The notes: generated by a model not told the origin, from the letters alone. Positions 30,857 to 39,833 are shown, counted from the stretch's first letter. The stretch is DNA of 64,000 nucleotides from Pirellulales bacterium (GCA_036490175.1 DASXEJ010000119.1:1-64000); one strand, 5' to 3'. Numbers and translations: made by a program.

Positions 30857-32143
30857 CTAGCGACGATTCTGCTGCGCGGGATTCGGCTTGCTACCGGTCT
30901 TGGATCGCGCCGGCGCGGGCGGCCGTACCGTCGATTTGGCCTGAGATTTAGCGGCCGTCTTGTTGGCGGGTCCCTTGCCTGCCGCGGCATTGGTCGCCGG
31001 CTTGCCGGCCCCCTTCTTGCCTGGTGTGGTGGCCGCAGCCTTGGGCGTGGCAGTCGTGGCGGTTGAAGTCGGGGGCGTCTTCGCGGCCGCCGCTGCCGCA
31101 TCGCCGTCCTTGGCCGGCGTCGCGCTAGCGGGAGAATTGGCTTTCGTCCCGGCGGCGCTCACGGCTTCAGCCGGCTTAGCGGCCGGCTTCGAGAGCATGG
31201 CCGTCACCGGCTGCTTGGGCACGTACTCTTCGGTGAATCGCGTCACGTAGTGCAGACTGCTGGCTTCGCCCTGAAAGCCGATCACGCGTTTGTCGATATC
31301 GGTCTGCTGGCCCACCACGCGTCCGGCCACAATATCGAAGCGCACGGTGCCATCGGTGACATGTTGGATCAGCTGCGCTTCGAGCGCCGGATCGCGAACC
31401 GGGGTCAACACGATCGTCTCGATGCGGATCGTGGCGATTCCTTTGGCCACCTCGATCAGAGTGAATTCCTGCCGCGTTTTGACTTGCTTGCTGCTGCCAT
31501 CTTTCTGCCTCACGTTGGTATCATGCGGCAGTGTCCAAATCTCACCGACGGCAACTTCTTTTTCCGGCAGCGGGATAGCCATCTCGCCCGACTGCGCGTT
31601 TGGCTGTGCACGTTCCTCGTGCCGCTTGACGACATGGCCGCGCCGATCGATCGTGATCACGCTGAGAGGAATCGCCACGCTCTTGGCCACCTCTTCGAAC
31701 TCCGGCGGCACGACGGCATCCGTCAGACTGTTGAAGCGCACGTCCTGCCGGCCGCTAACCGATTGGCGCATGTCGACACTTTCGACCGAATGCACGAATG
31801 TGGCGTTGCCCGCCTCGGCGTCGACCTCGTTTACCTGCCACAGCTTGACCGATTCGCTGCGTGTCTCGGCCGTTTGCGTGGTGCCGGAGACGGTCGTGCG
31901 CACGAGCGCCTGGTGCACCACCTTCCAGCGCAGCACCTCGCCCGGCTCGAACTTATAACGCAGCAGATACTTGGCCGTTTCCGGTGCGGCATCCGCAGCC
32001 GGGGCAGCATCGCCGGCCGCGGCCGGGCTCGCCGTATTGCCATCGCTAGAAGTGCCGGTCTGGGCCTCGTCCTCGGCGGCCGCGACGCGGGCCGCCATCA
32101 GTACCGCCAACAGCGCCACACAATAAACGGGGCGAAGGCTCAT
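30857..32143 (-). CDS. Exported planctomycete-type protein with Ala/Lys/Pro-rich tail (DUF6263-like)
   Basis: I chose the ATG at 32143 because the product then begins with a signal peptide (LRPVYCVALLAVLMAARVAAA); upstream codons are Arg-rich and unlike it. Residues about 50-300 form a beta-rich domain (LLRYKFEPGEVLRWKVVHQA; VITIDRRGHVVKRHE; VAVGEIWTLPHD) that resembles proteins grouped as DUF6263 in planctomycetes. The last ~120 residues are low-complexity Ala/Lys/Pro/Thr sequence. No enzyme motif is visible. The DUF assignment is from memory of the pattern and is tentative; function is unknown. Confidence 0.65.
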   Translation of the reverse strand: MSLRPVYCVALLAVLMAARVAAAEDEAQTGTSSDGNTASPAAAGDAAPAADAAPETAKYLLRYKFEPGEVLRWKVVHQALVRTTVSGTTQTAETRSESVKLWQVNEVDAEAGNATFVHSVESVDMRQSVSGRQDVRFNSLTDAVVPPEFEEVAKSVAIPLSVITIDRRGHVVKRHEERAQPNAQSGEMAIPLPEKEVAVGEIWTLPHDTNVRQKDGSSKQVKTRQEFTLIEVAKGIATIRIETIVLTPVRDPALEAQLIQHVTDGTVRFDIVAGRVVGQQTDIDKRVIGFQGEASSLHYVTRFTEEYVPKQPVTAMLSKPAAKPAEAVSAAGTKANSPASATPAKDGDAAAAAAKTPPTSTATTATPKAAATTPGKKGAGKPATNAAAGKGPANKTAAKSQAKSTVRPPAPARSKTGSKPNPAQQNRR

Positions 32144-32322
32144 CCTGCTCGCGTCCTTTCGAGTCGGAGTGTCGCATGCTTGAATCGTCGCGGCCGCTCT
32201 GCGGGAAGCGGCACGCACACCGGTCATTCACTCGGCCGTCGCGTGGCGAGCACCGATCGAGCGCACTCGTGGCGAACAGGAAAATCTCCCCGTTCGCACG
32301 CGCGCACTGCGGACGACCGATC

Positions 32323-33207
32323 CTATCGGTCACCCAGATGCAGTTGCCCGCCCCAACCGAGTTTCTCGCGAAGGGTGCGATAATACCCGTGTCCGGGAAT
32401 TTCGACCAGCTTGAAACGGGGCTCTGCGCGCTGCACGCGGACCGAGTCGCCGGCGACCAGGTTATGCACCACGCGCCCGTCGACCACCACGGCCGTGCCG
32501 TCGTGCGGTCGCGTGACAACCACCTCGTAGCGACGGTCGGCACTGTCCACGACCGGACGGTTGGTCAGCGTGTGCGGACTGATTGCTAGCACCAAGAATG
32601 CTTGCATATCCTTCCGCAAGATTGGGCCGCCGGCCGACAAACTGTGCGCCGTCGAGCCGACCGGCGTACTAACGATCAGGCCGTCGCAGCTATAGGTCGT
32701 GACCAATTCCGCATCGACGTACAGATGAATGTCGAGCACGGCGAACGGAGAGCCGGCGAGAACGGCAACCTCGTTGAGCCCGAGGTGCCGGCAAATGACT
32801 TTCCCTTCGTGCTCGATCGTACATTCGAACATCAAGTGTTCAATGACGTGGTAGTCGCCCCGACAGACCTGCGGCAGCGCCTCGAGAAATTTCTCGGTGG
32901 ACAGGTCGGCCAGGAAACCCAGCCTGCCCAGGTTTACCGCCAAGACCGGTAACTGCCGGTATGCCATCTGATGTGCGGCCCGCAGGATCGATCCATCGCC
33001 GCCAAAGACGATGGCCAGGTCGGCGTCGACATCGGCGAGCGATTCGGCAAAGGCCAGGTCCCAACGGACGATGTCGGCATGGGCCGCAATGACGGATCGC
33101 AGCGCTTCGGCCGGCTCGCGAATGCTCGGGCGATCCCCCGAGCCGAGCACCACCACGCGAAGGCGTTCTCGTTGAGCGGGCGCGGCGGCGGCATCGGTCC
33201 GAGTCAT
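32323..33207 (-). CDS. nadK: NAD(+) kinase
   Basis: The 294-residue product has the NAD kinase signature GGDGS (DLAIVFGGDGSILRAAH), NLGRLGFLADLS, the VFECTIEHEG region and STPVGSTAHSLSAGGPI. The start at 33207 (MTRTDAAAAPAQRERLRVVV) opens just before the first strand. It phosphorylates NAD to NADP, supplying NADPH for fatty-acid synthesis and reductive defence. It is upstream of the exported DUF6263-like gene on the minus strand, separated by ~180 bp. Confidence 0.95.
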   Translation of the reverse strand: MTRTDAAAAPAQRERLRVVVLGSGDRPSIREPAEALRSVIAAHADIVRWDLAFAESLADVDADLAIVFGGDGSILRAAHQMAYRQLPVLAVNLGRLGFLADLSTEKFLEALPQVCRGDYHVIEHLMFECTIEHEGKVICRHLGLNEVAVLAGSPFAVLDIHLYVDAELVTTYSCDGLIVSTPVGSTAHSLSAGGPILRKDMQAFLVLAISPHTLTNRPVVDSADRRYEVVVTRPHDGTAVVVDGRVVHNLVAGDSVRVQRAEPRFKLVEIPGHGYYRTLREKLGWGGQLHLGDR

Positions 33208-33481
33208 ATGCAATTTGATTGTAAGCGCGGATCGGGGTGCGTGTTCGCACCATTTTTCGCATGTCTGGCTGCCTGCACTATCGTACGGCAATCAAACGAC
33301 TTGCGGCAACCCTCTCGGGGGCAGTGCGGCAGACGCCGGTTTTCGTGGGCGTCGCGCGGCCGAAATTCCGCAGCGAGAAGTTGCTGGGCGTTGAGCCAGA
33401 AACAAGTCGATCTCGGTCGAGGTTTAGCCGCTGCACGAGTGCGAGTAATCATCCTGACCCTCGCGGAGACAAGCGCGAGCA

Positions 33482-33811
33482 TTAATCGACGGGCGAACGC
33501 CCATCCTCTCGATTAATACTCATTCCTTGGCAAAGCCTGGCTTTGAGGACCCAGCACACGAGAACAATCGGAACGCTTCTTAGCACGACGACTCCCCAGA
33601 CAAGGCTCGCCGCAGTCCATTTCCGCTCGTCCAATAGAGCGTCTGACGAAGATTTGCCAGAGAGATAGTTCCAGCCCAAGAGGAGAATGGTCGGCAGGAA
33701 AAGCCCCCACCCGTATCGCAAATCGCACCGCATTTTAGCAAGCTCGCGTGATAGCGCTGCCACGAATATGAATGGAAAGGCCAGCATGCCAAAGAAGATA
33801 AGTTCCGTCAT
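33482..33811 (-). CDS. Small hypothetical membrane protein
   Basis: The 109-residue frame predicts three or so hydrophobic spans: LIFFGMLAFPFIFVAAL, GWGLFLPTILLLGWNYL and VLRSVPIVLVCWVL. Base composition here is lower in GC than in the neighbouring genes. I do not recognise a family. It lies between nadK and the decayed transposase fragment, in the only part of the window with signs of insertion, so it may be horizontally acquired or simply poorly conserved. There is no decisive ribosome binding site. Confidence 0.45.
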   Translation of the reverse strand: MTELIFFGMLAFPFIFVAALSRELAKMRCDLRYGWGLFLPTILLLGWNYLSGKSSSDALLDERKWTAASLVWGVVVLRSVPIVLVCWVLKARLCQGMSINREDGRSPVD

Positions 33812-33817
33812 GTCCCC

Positions 33818-33976
33818 ATGATATCAGGCGGGAAGGGCGGCCTGAAACGAAACGTCATTCGATGCCTGGCCGACGGTGTTCCGATTCGAGCTACCACCCG
33901 GATCACCGGTGTTGCCTTCAACGCGATTCAGAAACGGAGGCGGGAGCTAGGCCATGCCAGTCTTGAGTACCAGGGC
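33818..33976 (+). pseudogene. Remnant of an IS1-like transposase N-terminus
   Basis: A plus-strand frame encodes RNVIRCLADGVPIRATTRIT followed by GVAFNAIQKRRRELGH and ASLEYQ. This matches the helix-turn-helix N-terminus of IS1-type transposases common in soil bacteria (typically 'VIRCLVEGNSIRATVRMTGV.KNTV.KLL.ELG..C..YQ'). It stops after ~45 related codons: the conserved Cys has become Ser and the frame then runs into a half copy of the REP-like repeat. No catalytic domain or terminal inverted repeats follow, so this is a dead fragment. Confidence 0.6.
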
Positions 33977-33978
33977 AG

Positions 33979-33988
33979 CATGCCCACG
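33979..33988. repeat. Half copy of the CATGCCCAC REP-like repeat
   Basis: The sequence CATGCCCACG occurs once here without its inverted partner, directly after the transposase remnant and at the 3' end of the LRR gene. It matches one arm of the palindromes at 18504 and 49123. Confidence 0.45.
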
Positions 33989-33990
33989 TC

Positions 33991-35598
33991 TCACCGCGTA
34001 ATCTGCGCGTTCGGCAGAGAGTCTTGAAGGTGTTTTAGGCCGGCATCCGTGATGCCTGGCGTGTTACGCAGGAAAAGCTGCGTCAGATTCTTTAGCGTTT
34101 CGAGATCCTTCAAGCCCGCGTCGGTGATTTGGGTGCCGCCGAGGTAAAGAGTGGTCAGATTCTTTAGACCCATGATTTGCTTCACGCCAGCATCCGTGAT
34201 CTGGTTGTCAAATAATCGCAGTGACGTGAGATTCACGAGGCCACTGATTTCTTTCAATCCAGCGTCCGTGATTTCGGTTCTGCCGAGAGCAAGCGATTTC
34301 AGGCTCTTCAGTCCGCTGAGTCCTTTCAAGCCCTCATCGGTGATTGGTGTATCGCTGAGCAAGAGCGCCGTCAGGTTTTCGAGGCCCTGCAGGTCCTTGA
34401 TGCCCGCGCCCGTGATTTGGGTGAATTGCAGATAGAGCGTCGTCAGGTTTGTGAGGCTCGCTAGTCCCTTCAAACCTGCGTCGGTGATTTTGGTGTTTTG
34501 TAGATCGAGCGACTTTAGATTTGTGAAACCGCCCAGTTCCTTTAACCCCGTGTCGGTTATGTCGGTGCCACCGAGACCGAGCGACGTAACGCTACTGAGA
34601 CCGCTCAGCGCCTTCAATCCGGTATCCGTAATCCGGGTATCCGAGAGACCGAGCGTCTGCAGGCGTGTGAGGTTGCCAAGTTCCTGTAAGCCGGCATCTT
34701 TGATCGGGGTATTGCCGGCGAGGAGTGCCCTGAGGTTTGTCAGGCGGCCTACTTGCTTCAACCCCGCGTCGGTGGCTGCGGAGTTGTCGAGATAGAGGAC
34801 GTTCAGATCTTTCAGGCCTTCCAAGAAGGCGGCATCTGTAACCTGCGTGCCACGCAGGTCGAGGACTCTCAGGCGTTTGAGGCCGCTCAAAGCCTTCAAT
34901 CCCGTGTCTGTAATCTGGGTATAGCTGAGGCCGACGGTTGTCAGGTTCTCAAGTTCGCTCAGCCCCTTCAGACCATCATCGGTCAGGGGAGTGTTGTTGA
35001 GAGTAAGCGATGTCAAATTCTTGAAGCCGGCAAGCGAGCCGACACTTTCGACCTCGGTATGCTGAAGGTCGAGGTTCGTCAGATCTACCAGTTCGCGGAT
35101 TTCTTTCAGCCCCTCGTCGGTGATCGCGGTTTCGGCGAGGTACAGCGACTTCAAATGTTTGAGGCGACCTATTTCCTTCAGTCCCAAATCCGTAATGGGT
35201 GCATTACCAAGCCCCAGCGAGATCAGGCCCGCGAGCTCACCGATTTCCTTTAGCCCTTCGTCCGTGATCGAGGTCTCGCCCAGGGTGAGCGTCGTCAAAG
35301 CTTTCAGTTCCCGGAGTTTCCCCAAACCGGAATCCGTGATCGCAGTCCCATAGAGATGGAGCGTCGTCAGTCGCGGGAACGACTTGAGTAAGAACAAGAA
35401 CCTGTCGCTCAGTCTGGCACTGGCGCGAAAGTCGATGCGAATCACGGGACCGTTCGATAGCTTGTCGTCCCTCTGGACTTTGGCGCCCAGCAATTCGAGT
35501 TTCCCGATGGCCTGCGATTCGTCCAGCAAGTCTTCGGCAGCGATGACAACGATCGGCATGCAGAGCACGACAATGAGGACAGCGTATTGCAATCGCAT
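33991..35598 (-). CDS. Exported leucine-rich repeat protein, 19 LRRs
   Basis: I chose the ATG at 35598 (MRLQYAVLIVVLCMPIVVIA, a signal peptide) with GAGAGG upstream; an ATG at 35613 is an alternative. After a ~50-residue cap come about 19 tandem 24-residue repeats of the form L..L..L.L..T.ITD.GLKEL.G, for example KSLKSLALGRTEITDAGLKE. These form a curved solenoid used for protein binding. At DNA level they are diverged 72-bp tandem repeats, giving the locus a potential for recombination. Such exported LRR proteins are abundant in planctomycetes, with unknown ligands. The 3' end abuts a transposase remnant. Confidence 0.9.
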   Translation of the reverse strand: MRLQYAVLIVVLCMPIVVIAAEDLLDESQAIGKLELLGAKVQRDDKLSNGPVIRIDFRASARLSDRFLFLLKSFPRLTTLHLYGTAITDSGLGKLRELKALTTLTLGETSITDEGLKEIGELAGLISLGLGNAPITDLGLKEIGRLKHLKSLYLAETAITDEGLKEIRELVDLTNLDLQHTEVESVGSLAGFKNLTSLTLNNTPLTDDGLKGLSELENLTTVGLSYTQITDTGLKALSGLKRLRVLDLRGTQVTDAAFLEGLKDLNVLYLDNSAATDAGLKQVGRLTNLRALLAGNTPIKDAGLQELGNLTRLQTLGLSDTRITDTGLKALSGLSSVTSLGLGGTDITDTGLKELGGFTNLKSLDLQNTKITDAGLKGLASLTNLTTLYLQFTQITGAGIKDLQGLENLTALLLSDTPITDEGLKGLSGLKSLKSLALGRTEITDAGLKEISGLVNLTSLRLFDNQITDAGVKQIMGLKNLTTLYLGGTQITDAGLKDLETLKNLTQLFLRNTPGITDAGLKHLQDSLPNAQITR

Positions 35599-35673
35599 CG
35601 CCCCGCCTCTCATCGAATTGTCCCTACACGCGACCGCGCGACCCTCAGTCGACAAGCGCGCCGGCGCTGCTGC

Positions 35674-36426
35674 TCATTTCGCGAACTTGGCAAACGGGTC
35701 GACGTTTGCGTCGCGATGCCATTGGTACTCGGTCCCATCGGCAATTTGCTCGGCCACCGCGGCTCCATAAAGCCGGGCAATGACGGCCAACGACATATCC
35801 ATACCAGCCGACACGCCCGACGATGTCACCCGATCGCGGTCCTCGACCCAGCGGGCCTCTTTGACCCACTCGACGTGCGGACCGTTGCCGACGGCCATCT
35901 GAAACCATTTCTTGTTCGACGTTGCGCGATGCCCATCCAGCAGGCCGGCCTTGGCCAATAACGCCGAGCCCGAGCAAACGCTCATCACGATCTCGGCCTG
36001 CGGCGCACGCGTCCGCAACCACTCGAGCAATGTGTCATTCTTGAGTTCGGTGAGCGTGCCGAAGCCGCCGGGGACCATGATCAGATCGAGTTGCGGGCAA
36101 TCAGCAAAGGCGAAGTCGGCGACGACTTGCGGTCCTTGGGCGCTGGCCACGGAGCCGGCCGTCTCGGCCACCATGACCACCTTCAGGCGCTTGCCAAGAT
36201 TGCCGAACATCTCGACCGGTCCGTAAACGTCCAGCAGCTCAAAGCGAGGATAAAGTACGACGCCTAGCGTGCGCGTCTCTTTGGCCTGGGCGGCGGGGGC
36301 AGTGGACGCAACAGCGAGTTCCTCCCCGGGCGCCGCCAGCGCCAGAGTCGGCATCAACAACCAAGTGACCACCAGCGAACCTGCCAGCCGACACGAAAAT
36401 TGAATTGCTCGTGCTAGCGTGTTCAT
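35674..36426 (-). CDS. Exported DJ-1/PfpI-family protein
   Basis: The 250-residue product has a signal peptide (residues ~1-32, ending TLALAAPG), then a class I glutamine amidotransferase-like fold. The nucleophile elbow is IVMSVCSGSALLAKAGLLDG (Cys in VCSGS) and an acidic residue is conserved near TLGVVLYPRFELLDVYGPVE. This layout matches DJ-1/PfpI proteins of the isonitrile hydratase/AraC-regulator type. An exported version is less common. Catalytic activity and substrate are not defined. It lies upstream of the LRR gene. Confidence 0.85.
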   Translation of the reverse strand: MNTLARAIQFSCRLAGSLVVTWLLMPTLALAAPGEELAVASTAPAAQAKETRTLGVVLYPRFELLDVYGPVEMFGNLGKRLKVVMVAETAGSVASAQGPQVVADFAFADCPQLDLIMVPGGFGTLTELKNDTLLEWLRTRAPQAEIVMSVCSGSALLAKAGLLDGHRATSNKKWFQMAVGNGPHVEWVKEARWVEDRDRVTSSGVSAGMDMSLAVIARLYGAAVAEQIADGTEYQWHRDANVDPFAKFAK

Positions 36427-36837
36427 CGCGAAATACTCCCCCCGCAGTCAGTAATGCGAATGCCCGGCTGGCCAGATGCCACCGCCAGCATACTAGCTGA
36501 AGGAAATGTGCCGAGCGAATCCTGTTATGCGGCGGGCCGCGGCGACGCGGATATTTCAGTTTGCAATCCCTTCCCAGCCCCGCGAAGCGGTCTTCGCTGT
36601 CTTACGGGGCCAGCGGCCCGCTGCACGAAACGCCCGCATTCCCCAGGGTCTGCAAGCAGCCAGGTTCCGGCGACCGGTAACGTTTCTTCAAGCGGTCCTG
36701 CGGACAGGACGAAGTAATCGTAGACGTCTACGATTACCGCGCGACGGCGGCTGGCGCTGCGCACTGGGACCTGCTCGTCGTGGCGCCCGGCGCCGCGCTG
36801 GCGGTCCTTACATCCCCTCTAGTGCCTACTCCTCTCG
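36427..36837. other. Divergent intergenic region, 411 bp
   Basis: The region separates the minus-strand DJ-1/PfpI gene from the plus-strand mlaE-like gene, so it should hold both promoters. Its most striking content is the 24-bp perfect palindrome at 36714-36737, listed separately. Short Arg-rich open frames cross it on both strands, but none has a recognisable motif. Confidence 0.5.
36714..36737. promoter_or_regulatory. 24-bp perfect palindrome, possible operator
   Basis: GTAATCGTAGAC (36714-36725) is followed directly by its exact reverse complement, with no spacer. A 24-bp perfect dyad without loop is typical of a dimeric repressor site rather than an RNA hairpin. It sits about 100 bp upstream of the lipid-transport operon. 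The cognate regulator is not in view. Confidence 0.55.
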
Positions 36838-37716
36838 ATGAACGCATCCTTCAACAACGCCACACTTGCGCCTGTGGACCGACGCTGGTCGATCACACAC
36901 GCGATTACCTCCTGGGTCGCCGACCTGGGCGATATGGTGATCACGTGGATCTCGGCGTTGGGTGACATCATGCTCTTTGGCACGCGGACCATGCTGTGGC
37001 TGGTTTCGCGCGTGCCACAGCGCGAAACGCTGCTGCCGAATTTTTATCAAATTGGCGTGCTGAGCCTGCCTGTGGTGGCATTGACCGGCACCTTCATCGG
37101 CATGGTGCTGGCCGTACAAAGCTACTCGCAATTTCGCGTCGTGAATCTCGAGACGCGACTCGGTGCGATCATCAATATGTCGTTGGTCCGCGAGTTGGGT
37201 CCGGTGCTGGCCGCCACGATGCTGGCCGGCCGTGTCGGTAGCGCTATGGCCGCCGAGTTGGGCACAATGCGCGTCACCGAGCAGATCGACGCCTTGTCGA
37301 GCATGGGCGCGAACCCGATTCAGTATCTGGTGGTGCCAAGATTCCTCGGTTGCCTGGTGTTGATTCCCACGCTGACCGTCATGGCCGATTTCATGGGCGT
37401 GGTCGGAGGTTGGTTTTACAGCACGCAAATGCTGGGCATCGACAACCATCACTATTGGGAGAACTCGCAGAAATTCGTCGGCGCGTTCGACCTGTTCGGC
37501 GGCGTTTTCAAGAGCCTGTTCTTCGGAGCCGCGATTGCCTTGATCAGTTGCCATCGCGGCTTCCATTGCGACCCCGGTGCCGAAGGGGTTGGTCGCGCCG
37601 CATACAGCGCATTCGTCAACTCGTTTGTCGTCATTTTGATACTCGACTTCGGCTTGGGGGTCATGCTCGACCGGCTGTATTACATGCTCTGGCCACACGG
37701 AGTTTCCTTCCTATGA
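36838..37716 (+). CDS. mlaE: Mla-type lipid ABC transporter permease (MlaE/YrbE)
   Basis: The 292-residue membrane protein has the MlaE signature: GTFIGMVLAVQSYSQF, LVRELGPVLAATMLAGRVGS, AMAAELGTMRVTEQIDALSS and MGANPIQYLVVPRFLG. The permease and its ATPase move phospholipid between inner membrane and periplasmic MCE protein. It begins an apparent operon mlaE-mlaF-mlaD, ending 31 bp before the next start. The N-terminus includes ~30 extra residues, and no Shine-Dalgarno sequence is obvious at the ATG. Confidence 0.93.
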   Translation: MNASFNNATLAPVDRRWSITHAITSWVADLGDMVITWISALGDIMLFGTRTMLWLVSRVPQRETLLPNFYQIGVLSLPVVALTGTFIGMVLAVQSYSQFRVVNLETRLGAIINMSLVRELGPVLAATMLAGRVGSAMAAELGTMRVTEQIDALSSMGANPIQYLVVPRFLGCLVLIPTLTVMADFMGVVGGWFYSTQMLGIDNHHYWENSQKFVGAFDLFGGVFKSLFFGAAIALISCHRGFHCDPGAEGVGRAAYSAFVNSFVVILILDFGLGVMLDRLYYMLWPHGVSFL

Positions 37717-37747
37717 GCGAGCGGCGCCGCCGGCAGGAGCCCGCCGC

Positions 37748-38668
37748 ATGACACTCGCAACTCGACAAATCGCCAGCACATCACCTTGGCCCAAATGGGT
37801 CGCAACTCGTGACCAACGGATACTAGTGAGCGCTAAACCCATCACCGCCGAGCAGAAAACCCGCAAACTGGTCGAGATCCACGACCTGTCCGTGCAGTTC
37901 GGACGGCAACGGGTGCTGCGCAATATCACGCTCGACGTTCCGCGGGGCCAGACCCTGGGATTGATCGGCGAAAGCGGCTGCGGCAAGACCGTACTGTTGA
38001 AGACCATCATTGGGCTGGTACATCCGACGCGCGGGCAGGTGCTGTTCGACGGTGTCGATTTGTCGCATATGAGCGACAAAGAACTGACCCGCCAGCGCAT
38101 TCGCTTCGGTTTCTTGTTCCAGCAAGCGGCCTTGTTCGACAGCATGAACGTCGAACAAAACGTGGCCTTTCCCTTGCGGCAGCACAGCGGCAAGTCGCAC
38201 GAAGAGATTCGCGACATTGTGCTCAAGCGGCTGGCCGAGGTCGGGCTGCCGGAAACGGCGCTCGTCAAAAAACCGGCCGAACTCTCGGGCGGCATGCGCA
38301 AGCGCGTCGGCCTGGCCCGCGCTCTGGCGCTCGACCCGGAAATCATGCTCTACGACGAGCCGACGACCGGACTCGACCCGATCATGAGCGACGTGATCAA
38401 CGAGCTGATTATCCGCACGCGCGAGCGCTACACGGTCACTAGCATCGTCGTCACGCACGACATGCACACGGCCCGCAAGGTGGCCGACCGCGTGGTGATG
38501 CTGTATCCGCTGTCACGTCTGGAAGCGGACGCCCCGCAAGTGATTTACGACGGCAAGCCACAGGATCTCGACGATTGCGACGACAACCGCGTGTCGCAGT
38601 TCGTCAAGGGCGAGGCGGGCGAGCGGCTTATGGAAATGCGCGAACTAGCAGCCCGCAAGGACAACTGA
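37748..38668 (+). CDS. mlaF: Mla-type lipid ABC transporter ATPase (MlaF)
   Basis: The 306-residue product has Walker A GESGCGKTVLLK, a Q-loop in FGFLFQQAALFDSMNV (characteristic of the MlaF/Ttg2A group), signature LSGGMRKRVGLARALA, Walker B IMLYDEPTTGLDP and H-loop THDM. The ATG at 37748 has AGGAG 8 nt upstream; a GTG at 37826 is an alternative and would start nearer the family's usual N-terminus. It works with the permease upstream and the MCE protein downstream (7-bp gap). Confidence 0.93.
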   Translation: MTLATRQIASTSPWPKWVATRDQRILVSAKPITAEQKTRKLVEIHDLSVQFGRQRVLRNITLDVPRGQTLGLIGESGCGKTVLLKTIIGLVHPTRGQVLFDGVDLSHMSDKELTRQRIRFGFLFQQAALFDSMNVEQNVAFPLRQHSGKSHEEIRDIVLKRLAEVGLPETALVKKPAELSGGMRKRVGLARALALDPEIMLYDEPTTGLDPIMSDVINELIIRTRERYTVTSIVVTHDMHTARKVADRVVMLYPLSRLEADAPQVIYDGKPQDLDDCDDNRVSQFVKGEAGERLMEMRELAARKDN

Positions 38669-38675
38669 CATAGCG

Positions 38676-39833
38676 ATGGACGAACGCGTCGTTCAATTTC
38701 GGGTGGGCGTGATGGTGCTGGCGAGCTTTATTATCGCCGGCATTCTGGTGGTATTGTTTGGCTCGCTCCCTAACGTCACCACGCCGACGAAAACGGTCTA
38801 TATTATCTTCCACCAGGCGCTGGGAGTCTCGCGCGAGACGCCGATTCGCAAATCCGGCGTCCTTATCGGCCGCGTCACCGAGGTCGAGCTGAACGAGAAC
38901 GGCGTGCTGGTCACGGCCGATATCACGGCCAAGGACAAGGTGTACACGAACGACATCTGCCAAGTCAGCAACTCGCTACTGGGGGGCGACGCGGTGATCC
39001 AGATCGTGGGATCGAACGAAAAACTTCCCCGCGACCCGATCGAAGACGGCAGCCGGCTGGTCGGCATCGCCACCCCTGACCCCTTGCAAGCCTTCGGCAA
39101 TCTGGAAGGCACTTTGGCCGAAGCCGTGAAGAGCGTGGCCACGACCAGCGACGAGATCGGCCGTCTGGCGCGGCGCGTTTCCGACTTGCTGGAAAACAAT
39201 GACGAGCAGATCGCACGCGTGGCCAGCAAAGCCGAGGAGACGATCGATAGCATTCGAGCCGTCACCGAAAATGCCAACTCCGTCATTGGCGACGTCAATA
39301 CGCAGGAAAAGTTGAAGCAGGCGCTGAACGACCTGCCCGATGTGATTCACGACACGCGCGAAGCGGTCAACGGCTTCAAAACCACGCTACAAGCGGCCGA
39401 CCGCAATCTGCAAAACATGGAAGGTCTGACCCGCCCGCTTGGACAGCGTGGGCCGCAACTCGTGGAGTCGATCGACCGCACGGCGCAGAAGCTCGATCGT
39501 GTGCTTTCAGAAATGCAAATCTTTACCGAACACTTGAACGATCCCAATGGCTCGTTGGGGCAGTTGATGAGCGATCCGCAACTCTACCGGCGCGTCAGCT
39601 CGGCAGTGGCCAATGTCGAGACCCTCACTCGGCAGTTGCAACCCGTGGTGCGTGACGCCCGCGAATTCTCCAACAAGATCGCGCGCCACCCCGAGTTGCT
39701 AGGCGTGAGCGGTGCGTTGCGCGGCAGCACGGGGGCCAAGCAGGGGTTGTTCGGCGCGCAAGGCGAAACGGGCCAGGACATGGTCTGCCCCCCTTCGGCA
39801 TCCGCGCCCATCTGGACGCCGATGACCCGTTAG
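38676..39833 (+). CDS. mlaD: MCE-domain lipid transport protein (MlaD-type)
   Basis: The 385-residue product has one N-terminal transmembrane anchor (VMVLASFIIAGILVVLFGSL), then the MCE domain at about residues 40-115 (ETPIRKSGVLIGRVTEVELN). The remaining ~250 residues are largely helical, with heptad-like stretches, as in longer MCE proteins. In the Mla system such proteins form a periplasmic hexamer that shuttles lipid. The gene completes the mlaE-F-D cluster; mlaC and mlaB homologues are not adjacent. It converges with the PEGA gene, overlapping it by 4 bp. Confidence 0.9.
   Translation: MDERVVQFRVGVMVLASFIIAGILVVLFGSLPNVTTPTKTVYIIFHQALGVSRETPIRKSGVLIGRVTEVELNENGVLVTADITAKDKVYTNDICQVSNSLLGGDAVIQIVGSNEKLPRDPIEDGSRLVGIATPDPLQAFGNLEGTLAEAVKSVATTSDEIGRLARRVSDLLENNDEQIARVASKAEETIDSIRAVTENANSVIGDVNTQEKLKQALNDLPDVIHDTREAVNGFKTTLQAADRNLQNMEGLTRPLGQRGPQLVESIDRTAQKLDRVLSEMQIFTEHLNDPNGSLGQLMSDPQLYRRVSSAVANVETLTRQLQPVVRDAREFSNKIARHPELLGVSGALRGSTGAKQGLFGAQGETGQDMVCPPSASAPIWTPMTR

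Noticed and set aside
31250-32383. Plus-strand open frame (377 codons) opposite the DUF6263-like gene
   Set aside because: Arg/His-rich shadow that overlaps a gene with a signal peptide and clear start; no motif found.
36506-36841. Possible gene overlapping the mlaE start
   Set aside because: The frame is Arg-rich, has no motif, lies across the palindrome and has no ribosome binding site.
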